From Acidobacteriota bacterium (lineage in GTDB: Bacteria > Acidobacteriota > Thermoanaerobaculia > Multivoradales > JBCCEF01): a DNA stretch of 64,000 nucleotides. The position numbers were made by a program, and so were the translations under genes. The notes under the pieces are model-generated. The model did not search any database. It was not told the origin of the DNA and was given only the letters and a program-made list of their open reading frames with translations. Of this stretch, positions 35,687 to 43,269 are shown one piece after another. Each line of letters begins with the position of its first letter. Positions within the stretch are counted from its first letter, which is position 1. The stretch lies in contig JBCCEF010000003.1 in assembly GCA_039030395.1 (NCBI GenBank), positions 62,001 to 126,000 of the forward strand. The letters run 5' to 3'.

Positions 35687-37852
35687 ATGACCTCCCGAGG
35701 CCCTCTCTCCGTTCTGCTCGCCGGTGCCGCGATGCTGCTCGTCGGCGCCTGTTCCCCTGTGCTGGAGCCGGATCAGGATTTGACCGGCCGGCCGCTGCTG
35801 GACGATCTCCATCAGCCGGACGTTCTGACCGAAGCGCAGCGCCTCGACCAGCCGCCGTCGCTGGAGGGGAACCGCTTCCTCACCGGCTGGTGGCCGTGGC
35901 GCGACGGCGCCGGGCAGGTGCGACTCAATCCGAATCCGGACGGTGCGCGCCTCGAGTTCGTCCACCTGGAGGAGAAGCGCCGGCGCTTGGTGCTCGACCT
36001 GCTCGGCGTGAGCCCCGGCGGACGGGTGGTGGTGCAGGCGGCGGGACGGGACCTCGGCGCCTTTGCCCTCCGGGAGCGGCTGGAAATCCCACTGCCGGAG
36101 GATCTGCCGCGCGGGCGGTTGCCGGTCGATCTGCGGTTCGAGGATGCACCGAAGGTCACCGTGGCCGGCGCCGGTCTGCGGCCATCGGCGCCGGCCGGCG
36201 AGGTGACCCTCGAGGAGGGTGCGCTGATCCAGGCCGGATCCTCGATGGTCGAAATGGTGCGGCCAAACGAGTCCTTCGTCGCGCTGACCGGTCGGTTCAC
36301 GCCGCCGTCGAAGCCAGAGGCCGGGCAGCGTTTTGAGATCCGGGTCGAAGACGGTTCCAAGAAACTTGTGGATCACTGGACCTGGTCGGCGCAGAAGCGA
36401 TTTGGAAAGGGAGGGCGGTTTCGCCTGGACCTCGCGAGCCCGCGCCCTTGGCTGCGGATCCGGCTGCGGGCGACGGGCGAGGGCCCGCCGGGTCGCTGGG
36501 AACACCTGCGGCTGGTCGAGGATTCTGGGCTAGCGGACGATGCCGAGGAGGCGACTGCACCCGGAATGCCGGAGCCCGTCGCTCCGCGGCGGCCGCGGCT
36601 GGTCGTTCTCTATGTGCTGGATGCGCTGCGGGCCGATGCGCTGGGCGCCTGGGGAGCGCGGGACGGGGCCACGCCGACTCTCGATCGGCTGGCCGAAGAG
36701 GGGCTCGTGTTCCAAGACCACCAAAGCGTCGCGCCCAACACTCTGCCCTCCACCAAGGCGCTTTTGACCGGCATCGCGCCGCGCTTCCGGGGCGGCTGGC
36801 AGCTCCCTGCGGACGGTCCCCCGACCCTCGCCGAGGCCTTTGCCGCCGCAGGTTTCCGCACCGGCCTGTTCTCCGGCAACGTCTACGTGTCGGACGCCTA
36901 CGGCATCGAGCGCGGCTTCGAGGCGCACGAACTGATCGAGACGGATCCCAACGGCGACGTCAACGCCAGCGCCGAAGAGGTCCACGCCCGCGCCCTCGCC
37001 TGGCTGGAGTCTCTGCCGGAAGAGGCCTCGGTGTTCCTTTACCTTCACACCCTCCATCCGCACAATCCCTACGCACCGCCAGGACCGTCCCCGCCGTCGG
37101 CCGCCTCGTCCATCGACGGTTCCACCCGCACCCTCCTCGACCTTCAGCGCGGGCGACGCACCGCGGACGACGAGGATGAGGAGCGGCTGAAAGAACTCTA
37201 TGCCGCCGGCTTGGCCTACAACGACGGCCAGATCGCCCGCCTCCTGGCTCGCCTCGGCGAGCGCTTCGCCCCGGATGAAACGCTGGTGGCGGTGACCTCC
37301 GACCACGGCGAGGAGCTGTTTGAACACGGCGGCGTTCTCCACGGCTACACCCTGTACGAGGAGATGATCCATATCCCCCTCATCCTGTGGGCGCCGGACC
37401 GGTTGTCGCCGGGCAGGGTCGAATGGCCCACCACCACCCTGGACCTGCACGCGGCGCTGTCCAAGCTGGCCCGCAGGGAGCCTCTGACAACGATTTTCGA
37501 GGCGGACCTTCCGACCGTCCACTTCGCCGCCGCGGCGAGCGTGCCGGGCGGCATCTTCTCGGCCCGGACAAAGCGCTACAAACTGATCTGGGCACCCCGC
37601 CAGGGCTTGGGCTGGGGACTGGGGGAGGGGCTCGGCCGCAGCCGTGAGCCGGAATACCTTTTCAATCTAAGGGCCGACCCCGGGGAACGCACCAACATCG
37701 CTGGAGATCGATCCTTCGAGGCGGACTGGCTCCGCGAGCGCCTGCGGGCCTGGATCGATGCGGGTCGTCCCATCGACGACAACGCGCCCCCGCCGGAAGA
37801 AGACGCCGAAACCCGTCGGCAGCTCGAAGCGCTGGGGTATTTGGGGGGCTGA
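35687..37852 (+). CDS. Sulfatase-superfamily lipoprotein
   Basis: A 721-residue lipoprotein (lipobox LVGAC, Cys 22). The first ~290 residues are a beta-rich region with no recognised family. The C-terminal part is an alkaline-phosphatase/sulfatase superfamily domain: VVLYVLDALRADALGAWG near residue 304, TSDHGEELFEHGG, and the closing FNLRADPGERTNIA typical of sulfatases. At the nucleophile position it has NTLPSTKALLTG (near 350). There is no C/S-x-P-x-R formylglycine motif, so a Thr-nucleophile phospho- or phosphoglycerol-transferase-type activity is as likely as sulfate ester hydrolysis. Confidence 0.8.
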   Translation: MTSRGPLSVLLAGAAMLLVGACSPVLEPDQDLTGRPLLDDLHQPDVLTEAQRLDQPPSLEGNRFLTGWWPWRDGAGQVRLNPNPDGARLEFVHLEEKRRRLVLDLLGVSPGGRVVVQAAGRDLGAFALRERLEIPLPEDLPRGRLPVDLRFEDAPKVTVAGAGLRPSAPAGEVTLEEGALIQAGSSMVEMVRPNESFVALTGRFTPPSKPEAGQRFEIRVEDGSKKLVDHWTWSAQKRFGKGGRFRLDLASPRPWLRIRLRATGEGPPGRWEHLRLVEDSGLADDAEEATAPGMPEPVAPRRPRLVVLYVLDALRADALGAWGARDGATPTLDRLAEEGLVFQDHQSVAPNTLPSTKALLTGIAPRFRGGWQLPADGPPTLAEAFAAAGFRTGLFSGNVYVSDAYGIERGFEAHELIETDPNGDVNASAEEVHARALAWLESLPEEASVFLYLHTLHPHNPYAPPGPSPPSAASSIDGSTRTLLDLQRGRRTADDEDEERLKELYAAGLAYNDGQIARLLARLGERFAPDETLVAVTSDHGEELFEHGGVLHGYTLYEEMIHIPLILWAPDRLSPGRVEWPTTTLDLHAALSKLARREPLTTIFEADLPTVHFAAAASVPGGIFSARTKRYKLIWAPRQGLGWGLGEGLGRSREPEYLFNLRADPGERTNIAGDRSFEADWLRERLRAWIDAGRPIDDNAPPPEEDAETRRQLEALGYLGG

Positions 37853-37869
37853 GGTAGGGCCAACCGAAA

Positions 37870-38427
37870 CTAGATCCGCCGCCCAGCGACCTGCCGCGCC
37901 AGAATCCTGCCCGCCCGCAGCACCGCCTCATGCCCGGCAGCTTCCAACAGGTGGGCCAAGGCATCGGGGTGGGTACAAAGTGCCCGGAACGCATGGAGAT
38001 GGCCGAGCAGTTCGCCTTCGAAGTTGCGGCAATGCCCCGCAAGTTCCCCCTCCCGGAGAAGCGGGAAGGTGCCCGCGAGCGCGGGATCAGCCGAAGCCAC
38101 CGCCCGCCCACCCAGCGAATAAGTGTCCCGAATTCCAAGCGCCGGCAAGGCTGCCGCCGCGAGGAGGGCATCTTGACGGTGGTAGAGGAGGAAGCGCGCC
38201 TCGTCGCCCCCTGCCAGGCTCTCGGCCTGCCGTAGCACGGCGAATCGTCCTGCCGGCTGATCCATCTCCACCTTCCACGGTCCCCGGCTCCCGGCTTCTC
38301 CGCTGGTGGAGGGGAGATCAAACGCGTTGAGCCATTCGAGGAACGCCGGATGGAAGGCGTTAGCCAACCCGGGCTCGGTGCTTTGGTCCGGGCGCGCTTT
38401 GGTTGGGGCGGTGCTTTTGCCTGGCAT
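37870..38427 (-). CDS. Hypothetical protein of the PCD-like/TPR locus
   Basis: A 185-residue soluble protein without signal peptide or membrane helix. The N-terminal ~25 residues are disordered (PGKSTAPTKARPDQST). The rest alternates short helices, with RFLLYHRQDALLAAAAL and the His/Cys-containing ELAGHCRNFEGELLGHLHAFRALCTHP. No family is recognised. ATG 38427 has a GAGG upstream and follows the 38578-38985 gene by 150 nt in the same direction, so it may be part of that operon or have its own promoter. It ends 18 nt after the convergent sulfatase-like gene. Confidence 0.6.
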   Translation of the reverse strand: MPGKSTAPTKARPDQSTEPGLANAFHPAFLEWLNAFDLPSTSGEAGSRGPWKVEMDQPAGRFAVLRQAESLAGGDEARFLLYHRQDALLAAAALPALGIRDTYSLGGRAVASADPALAGTFPLLREGELAGHCRNFEGELLGHLHAFRALCTHPDALAHLLEAAGHEAVLRAGRILARQVAGRRI

Positions 38428-38577
38428 GGGGGATCCTCTTTCTCCGGAAGTATCAAAGGTTTGCACTCCACGAACCGCCTCTCCGCGGAGCGGAATGGGT
38501 GATCCGCGGTGCAACGGCCCCCGCGGTCACCGCGCGGGCGGACTTCTCTCGATCGGTCACCATCTTCGCTGGCATCG

Positions 38578-38985
38578 TTACGTTCCTTCCTTAGACTTGG
38601 GGCCCCATAGCGGGGCGGGGCCGTGCTTCGGCCCGTGGGGACCTTCGTCGGTATCGTCCAGCAGGTCGGAAAGTCTTCCAACAACTTGCCGAATGAGGAT
38701 GGATGCCAGTTGGCCCGCCGCCCGGAGGGCTGGCCCGTGGGCCTCGCCAGTGCGCGCCGGGAGGTTCCGCAAGTTGTCATCCGCCGTCCGAAGATCTTCC
38801 ACAACGGCCGCCAGAGTCTCTCGGGCCGAGGGCTGGAAGCTCAGGGTTTCCGGGAGTTCAAGTGCGGCTGCGAACAGCCGCTCGGCGGCATCGGCCAGCG
38901 CTTCGCGGCCGGCGTCGGTTGCCAGTTGGCACAAGGCCGTTGCCCGCACGGCCGAGCCGCCGATGTGGCTGTTCGGCGTCGTCAT
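38578..38985 (-). CDS. Hypothetical all-helical protein coupled to the PCD-like gene
   Basis: A 135-residue protein predicted almost wholly alpha-helical (ALCQLATDAGREALADAAER, then ARETLAAVVEDLRTADDNLR and ALRAAGQLASILIRQVVGRL), with a Gly/Pro/Lys-rich tail. The helix repeats with small residues every three to four positions suggest a helical bundle that binds a partner. Its ATG overlaps the stop of the PCD-like gene by 4 nt (ATGA), which argues that the two products work together. No family recognised. Confidence 0.6.
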   Translation of the reverse strand: MTTPNSHIGGSAVRATALCQLATDAGREALADAAERLFAAALELPETLSFQPSARETLAAVVEDLRTADDNLRNLPARTGEAHGPALRAAGQLASILIRQVVGRLSDLLDDTDEGPHGPKHGPAPLWGPKSKEGT

Positions 38986-39506
38986 GCCGCGCTCTGGGCC
39001 AAGCCCTCGTTCAGCCGCTCCGCGGCGACCAAGGTGGCCTCCGTCACGCCTCCGGCCAAGGGATCCCGGAGCACCACCCAAACGGTGTTGAGCGCGAGGG
39101 TCAGGGCTGGCGGAATCCCGAAGGCCTGGACGGCTCCGGCGATGAAGGCGGCGGCCTGTACTGCCGCATTCGAATCGGCAAAGACGAACCCCTTCACCAC
39201 GGCCAGGTTCTCGTTCGCCACGTGCCACCCCGGCAAGTCATCGATCCGGTGAAACAGGGTTTCGAAGGGCAGTGCCTCGGCCACTTCCTGCGTGCCGCCG
39301 ATACCGCGCTTGGAGGGTGGCACCTCCGCCAGCTCCGCAAGACTCGCCGCAAGGCTCTTTTGGATACGTTCCGGCTTCAGGTAGTCGGGCAGGTCAACGG
39401 GGCCGGGAAGGGCGGCGAGGCCGTTCTCCCATACATGCTGAAAGTACTTGGCTGCGGTCATAGCGGTTTCGGCCGGGCTGGAGGACTTGGAGTTCGTGCG
39501 GGCCAT
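38982..39506 (-). CDS. PCD/DCoH-fold protein lacking catalytic histidines
   Basis: A 174-residue protein. Residues ~1-75 are a novel helical region. Residues ~80-170 follow the pterin-4a-carbinolamine dehydratase fold: GWHVANENLAVVKGFVF, a helix AAFIAGAVQAF, then NTVWVVLRDPLAGGVTEATL, matching the family's N-x-V-x-x-x-L-x-T-H-x-x-G-G-L-T-x-x-D strand and turn. The active enzyme needs H-H-P, a later His and an Asp. Here these read G-I-P-P, D/P and T, so dehydratase activity is very unlikely. Degenerate PCD folds are known as binding or assembly proteins (Rubisco factor acRAF). First gene of the leftward set. Confidence 0.65.
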   Translation of the reverse strand: MARTNSKSSSPAETAMTAAKYFQHVWENGLAALPGPVDLPDYLKPERIQKSLAASLAELAEVPPSKRGIGGTQEVAEALPFETLFHRIDDLPGWHVANENLAVVKGFVFADSNAAVQAAAFIAGAVQAFGIPPALTLALNTVWVVLRDPLAGGVTEATLVAAERLNEGLAQSAA

Positions 39507-39839
39507 GGGGTGCTCCTTTCGTTCCGCTGGCAGTCCAGTCTGCGCAACGGGAAAACCCTAGAGGCGGCCGGTTCATCCGGCCAATTTTCGGCCGTAAGTT
39601 ACCGGATCCGGTAATTCGAGCCTAGGAAAAGCGGGCCTGAATTGCCGTAGAAGGAGTTGGCCGAACCACCGGCACGCAGGCGCGAATAGGCCACACTACG
39701 GTGGTGACCCTCGCCTCCGGCCCCGCGATGCGCCGCGGACGGGGTGTTTCAGCACCGGTGTTCCATCGTGCTTCAGCGTGTGATACAAATCGTGAAGAGC
39801 GTACAAGGGAGGAAAAGTTTCGCAAGGAAGGAACAGCGT
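39507..39839. other. Divergent intergenic region of the PCD-like/TPR locus
   Basis: 333 nt between the divergent PCD-like and TPR genes. It contains the palindrome at 39599-39614 and a CAATT motif 17 nt before it. There is an AAGGAAGG ribosome site (39824-39831) before the TPR gene. No credible small gene was seen. Confidence 0.7.
39599..39614. promoter_or_regulatory. Palindromic operator-like element A
   Basis: TTACCGGATCCGGTAA is a perfect 16-bp palindrome located 93 nt before the leftward PCD-like ATG and 225 nt before the rightward TPR ATG. A close copy (14 of 16) lies at 41279-41294. A CAATT lies 16-17 nt upstream of both copies. A shared binding site for one regulator is the simple reading. 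Confidence 0.5.
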
Positions 39840-41180
39840 ATGCCGAGCGGCCACATCACGGTATTTCAGATTCTCGAAGTGTTGGAGGGCAATCGTTCCC
39901 CGGACCACCTGCTCAGATTGGGCCTCGACCATCTGCACGCCCTCTGCCCGGAGTGCGGCGAACAGCACCGCAAAGCGCAGGCCTTGTACCAGCGCCGCCG
40001 GGCGAGAGCCGAGCGTGGCCAGTACGCAGCAGCCTTCCGTAGGCTCGAACAAGCCACCCAAGCCAAAGAAGCCAGGCTCCGGGAAGACCAGCGCCGCCTG
40101 GCCCGCGAGATGAGCCGCCTCAACGGCCTATCCGACGCCGAGCGCCAGGCCAAAATCCAGAACGCCCGCACTCTGTACCGCAGTCCGCTGGTGGCCGAAC
40201 GGCTGCTGGAAGAAGCCCGCCAACTCCTTTTTGAAACGCCGGCCCGTGCCCTGGGCCGGCTGGACGAAGCCCAACTCGTGGTGCAGCGCTTGGCGACCGA
40301 GGTGTACGGCGCCTCCCTCTGCGAAGAACTCGCCGCCCGGGTGCAAGCCCACCGCGCCAACGCCCTGCGGGTGCTGGGCGAGCTGCGCGGCGCGGAAGCC
40401 CTGTGGGCCACCCTCCGCGCCCACCTCGAAGAGCAGCCGTTGACGGACCCCCAACTGTGTGCCGAGCTGGACAGCCTGGAAGCCTCCCTCCAGCAGGACA
40501 TGCGGCAGTTTCCGGCAGCGGAGCACCTGCTGCGCCGCGCCGAAGCGGCCTACCGCCGGGCGGACGTTACGCCGGGGGTGGGGAAAGTACTGGTGCAGCG
40601 GGCGCTTATGCAGCAGTTGCAAGGCCAGCCGGAAAAGGCGCTCGATACGCTTGGCAAGGCAAAGGAATGGAGCCAGTCGGCAAACCAGCCGCGTCTGCAC
40701 GAGGCGATTGCTCACAATCGGGCGTTGTGCCTTTGCGATACCGGCAGGTTTGTTGAGGCCGAGGCGGAGCTTGCAGCGCTGCCCAAAGGCGCTCAGCAAA
40801 CATTGAGCGCGGAGCAGCAGCAACTTCGGCTTTGGCTTGCCGGGCGAATCGCATTAGGACGCGGCCGCTTGGAGGAAGCCGAAGGCTGTGTGGGAGAAGC
40901 GCGCAACCAATTCATCGGTCAAAGGCGGTTTCATAGCGCGGCGCTCGCCAGCTTAGACCTGGCAGGCGTCTATTTGGCACAGGGGCGCACCTACGAGGTG
41001 AAACGCCTAGCTCTACAAACGCTGCGAGCCTTTGAGGAGCAGAGCGTTGCGCCGGAGAGTGCCCGGGCCCTCCGCCTCTTCCTGGAGGCCGCATCCACCG
41101 AGTCACTGACGCTCGAATCGCTCACCGAGTTCCGCCGTACTTTGGAACTCGCCCGCCGCCCCACCCCCACCGCCAGCTAG
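39840..41180 (+). CDS. CxxC-TPR protein (paralogue 1)
   Basis: A 446-residue soluble protein. The N-terminus has a small H-x2-C-x2-C motif (H33, C36, C39 in HALCPEC), reminiscent of anti-sigma zinc fingers. The remaining ~400 residues are helical hairpins of the TPR kind; clear units include IAHNRALCLCDTGRFVEAEA and AALASLDLAGVYLAQGRTYE. There is no HTH, signal peptide or membrane helix. ATG 39840 was chosen because AAGGAAGG sits 9 nt upstream. It is clearly homologous to the 41832-43163 product over the whole length. Peptide-binding TPR regulators (RRNPP) are the nearest analogy; function unknown. Confidence 0.65.
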   Translation: MPSGHITVFQILEVLEGNRSPDHLLRLGLDHLHALCPECGEQHRKAQALYQRRRARAERGQYAAAFRRLEQATQAKEARLREDQRRLAREMSRLNGLSDAERQAKIQNARTLYRSPLVAERLLEEARQLLFETPARALGRLDEAQLVVQRLATEVYGASLCEELAARVQAHRANALRVLGELRGAEALWATLRAHLEEQPLTDPQLCAELDSLEASLQQDMRQFPAAEHLLRRAEAAYRRADVTPGVGKVLVQRALMQQLQGQPEKALDTLGKAKEWSQSANQPRLHEAIAHNRALCLCDTGRFVEAEAELAALPKGAQQTLSAEQQQLRLWLAGRIALGRGRLEEAEGCVGEARNQFIGQRRFHSAALASLDLAGVYLAQGRTYEVKRLALQTLRAFEEQSVAPESARALRLFLEAASTESLTLESLTEFRRTLELARRPTPTAS

Positions 41181-41278
41181 TTTCCAAGGCCCCGCTCCGT
41201 AGCGGATTCCGCACCGTATCGGGGAATGGGAAGGCTTTTCCCGTGAAGTGAACCGTTGGGGGCAATTCCGGTCATCAC

Positions 41279-41294
41279 TTACCGGAAGCGGTAA
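41279..41294. promoter_or_regulatory. Palindromic operator-like element B
   Basis: TTACCGGAAGCGGTAA, 14 of 16 identical to element A at 39599-39614, lies 130 nt before the small secreted-protein gene. CAATT occurs 16 nt upstream, as at element A. The central two bases break the perfect symmetry. Confidence 0.5.
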
Positions 41295-41423
41295 AAAGCG
41301 CCAACTTTTTGGGACTTTCGAGGAGTCTCGCCCTTGCCGGAATGCGGTACATACCTTCTTGGGAGGGGGCGCCGCCGGCCTTCTGTTGGCGCACCCGCAC
41401 CCTTCCCGAAGGAGGATGCGCAC

Positions 41424-41729
41424 ATGCGCCGACAGATCATTCACGCCACCCTCACCCTGGCGGTGGTATTCACCCCCGCCGCCACCCTCGCCGCGCCAGC
41501 GGCCCCGTTGTGTGAGGAGGGTCTTCTCTTCTCGCCGCGGGCCTGCTGGCTCCAAGCTCTGCACCACGGCCTGACGGGCTGGATTCCCTCCGCACAGCCC
41601 CTTGGAGGTGATCGCGGCGCTGCCGGGCCGGATGCGGATCCGGCTGGCAAAAACAGCGAAACAGGGCCCGGCCTGGACCCCAACGGCAGCCGCAGTGCTA
41701 CCGAGCCGGCTGCTGCTGCGGACCGCTAG
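41424..41729 (+). CDS. Small secreted protein between the two TPR genes
   Basis: A 101-residue product with a textbook signal peptide: MRRQ, hydrophobic ATLTLAVVFTPAATL, cleavage near residues 22-24 (LAA or APAA). The mature ~78 residues contain two cysteines (PLCEEGLLFSPRACW) that could form a loop, then a Gly/Pro/Asp-rich tail with no predicted structure. GGAGG lies 8-9 nt before ATG 41424. No family recognised. Its position between two TPR proteins and behind the shared palindrome suggests it is part of the same system, possibly as a peptide precursor. Confidence 0.6.
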   Translation: MRRQIIHATLTLAVVFTPAATLAAPAAPLCEEGLLFSPRACWLQALHHGLTGWIPSAQPLGGDRGAAGPDADPAGKNSETGPGLDPNGSRSATEPAAAADR

Positions 41730-41792
41730 AACGGGGGTGCCACCGGTCGGTGGCGGCGGCGCTGCCGGCAGGAGACGTGATCCTTCAATTGC

Positions 41793-41823
41793 TTGCTTCC
41801 GAAAGGGCGCGAGCAGGTACAAT
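41793..41823 (+). promoter_or_regulatory. Candidate promoter of the second TPR gene
   Basis: TTGCTT (41793-41798) and TACAAT (41818-41823) with a 19-nt spacer. The -10 box ends only 8 nt before ATG 41832, so a transcript from it would be nearly leaderless. The spacer is longer than ideal. Confidence 0.3.
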
Positions 41824-41831
41824 ACAGGGCA

Positions 41832-43163
41832 ATGGCGCATCAGGATCACACGCCCCACGGGACCGCTGCCCTGCTGGAGGTGCTGGCCCGGCAGGATCTG
41901 CCCAGCGCAGATTTGCTCGGCTCCCTGACAGCCGCGCTACGTAGCCACTGCCCGCACTGCGCCCGAAATCTGGAGGCGGCGGCCCGTTTGGCACGCAAGC
42001 AATTGCGAGTGGCCGGCGAGCGGCCCAGGATGTTCGCAGCGGTCAGCAAAGGGGTAGTACCGGCAGATACCACCCTGCGTTTCGAACACCGCCGCGCCGC
42101 CAAGCAAGTGGCCGCACTGGAGGAACTGCCCTGGGAGGAACGGCTGTCGAAAATCCAGGGCCTCCGCAGCCGCGACTCTTCTCCGGTGCTGGTGGAAGCC
42201 CTGTTTGCGGCTAGTCGCAAGGCCCTTGGGACGAGCGTGGCTGAAGCCGGCGAATGGCTGGACCTCGCGGGTGCGCACCTTTCCCGGCTGCGAGGCCTGG
42301 CCGGGTACTCACGGGAATTCCTAGCCGCTCTCAGCCTACGCCTGGCGGCCCGGCGGGCCAACCTCCTGCGGGTGGCTTCGGACCTGCCGGCGGCGGACGA
42401 AGCTTGGAAGAACCTGCGGGCCGACCCGCGCCTGGCCAGGGTGGGCAACCTCGCCACCCACGCGGACCTGGCGAGCCTCGAAGCCTCCCTCCGGCTAGAC
42501 CAGCGCCGCCTGGAGCGTGGGGCTCAACTAATCGCACACGCCGGAGCTATTTATTCGTTCGTCGGCGATAGTGGCGGCCAGGTGCGGGTAGCCCTCTTGC
42601 AGGCGATTCAGTTGCGGCGGCGCGGCGAGTACAGCCCCGCCCTGGCCCAGCTAGAAGCTGCCGCGCAGATTCCCCTCACTACGGGTGAGGCGGAACATCT
42701 ATTGGTGATGGTCGGCCACAACCGTGCGCTTTGCCTCGCCTTGTCCGGTCAGTTCGTAGCAGCCCAGGAGGCGCTCGAAGGCAATCAAGCCTTGTACAAG
42801 GCTCACCGTACACCAGAGAGCCTCCGGCTGGAGCTTTGGCTTGCGGGCAGGATTCACAGCGGGCTAGGAGATCGCGACAAAGCCACAGCAGCCCTGGATG
42901 CAGCGCGCAAAGGGTTTCTTACGAGTGTTCTGTCCCAAGAGGCCGCGCTGGTCACCCTCGATCTCGCCGAACTGCACCTGCACCACGGGCACCTCAATCA
43001 GGTGCAGACTCTCGCGCGAGAAACCCTCAGCGTCTTCGAGCAGCAGGAAGTCCCCGCCGAAGCGGCCCGCGCAATCCGCCTCCTCGCTCAAGCTGCCGTC
43101 ACCGATCGCCTCACCCAGGCCCTCGTGGCACGCCTCCGCCGGGGGCTGCGGAGCTATGCGTAG
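41832..43163 (+). CDS. CxxC-TPR protein (paralogue 2)
   Basis: A 443-residue protein homologous to the 39840-41180 product. It has a similar leader (LLEVLARQDLPSADLL), a C-x2-C pair (HCPHC, residues 40 and 43) and TPR-like hairpins including MVGHNRALCLALSGQFVAAQ, LELWLAGRIHSGLGD and AALVTLDLAELHLHHGHLNQ. The protein ends LRRGLRSYA. ATG 41832 follows a TACAAT box closely and lacks a strong ribosome site; TTG 41793 is an alternative. A broken copy of its 3' end lies at 45321-45350. Function unknown. Confidence 0.65.
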   Translation: MAHQDHTPHGTAALLEVLARQDLPSADLLGSLTAALRSHCPHCARNLEAAARLARKQLRVAGERPRMFAAVSKGVVPADTTLRFEHRRAAKQVAALEELPWEERLSKIQGLRSRDSSPVLVEALFAASRKALGTSVAEAGEWLDLAGAHLSRLRGLAGYSREFLAALSLRLAARRANLLRVASDLPAADEAWKNLRADPRLARVGNLATHADLASLEASLRLDQRRLERGAQLIAHAGAIYSFVGDSGGQVRVALLQAIQLRRRGEYSPALAQLEAAAQIPLTTGEAEHLLVMVGHNRALCLALSGQFVAAQEALEGNQALYKAHRTPESLRLELWLAGRIHSGLGDRDKATAALDAARKGFLTSVLSQEAALVTLDLAELHLHHGHLNQVQTLARETLSVFEQQEVPAEAARAIRLLAQAAVTDRLTQALVARLRRGLRSYA

Positions 43164-43206
43164 AGCGGTGCCCGCGCCATGGAGTTCCTACGCACGTTGC
43201 TTACGG
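43134..43206. repeat. Direct repeat, copy 1 (3' end of TPR gene and flank)
   Basis: About 73 nt beginning CTCCGCCGGGGGCTGCG and ending TTGCTTACGG, including the last 10 codons and stop of the 41832-43163 gene. It matches 45321-45392 with eight or nine differences and one gap (about 88 percent). Confidence 0.75.
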
Positions 43207-43269
43207 ACTCTTCAGGGTAAGGAGATCGGGAGCTGGAGAAAGGCTGGTAACCGGAAGGGCAAGCGTCCG

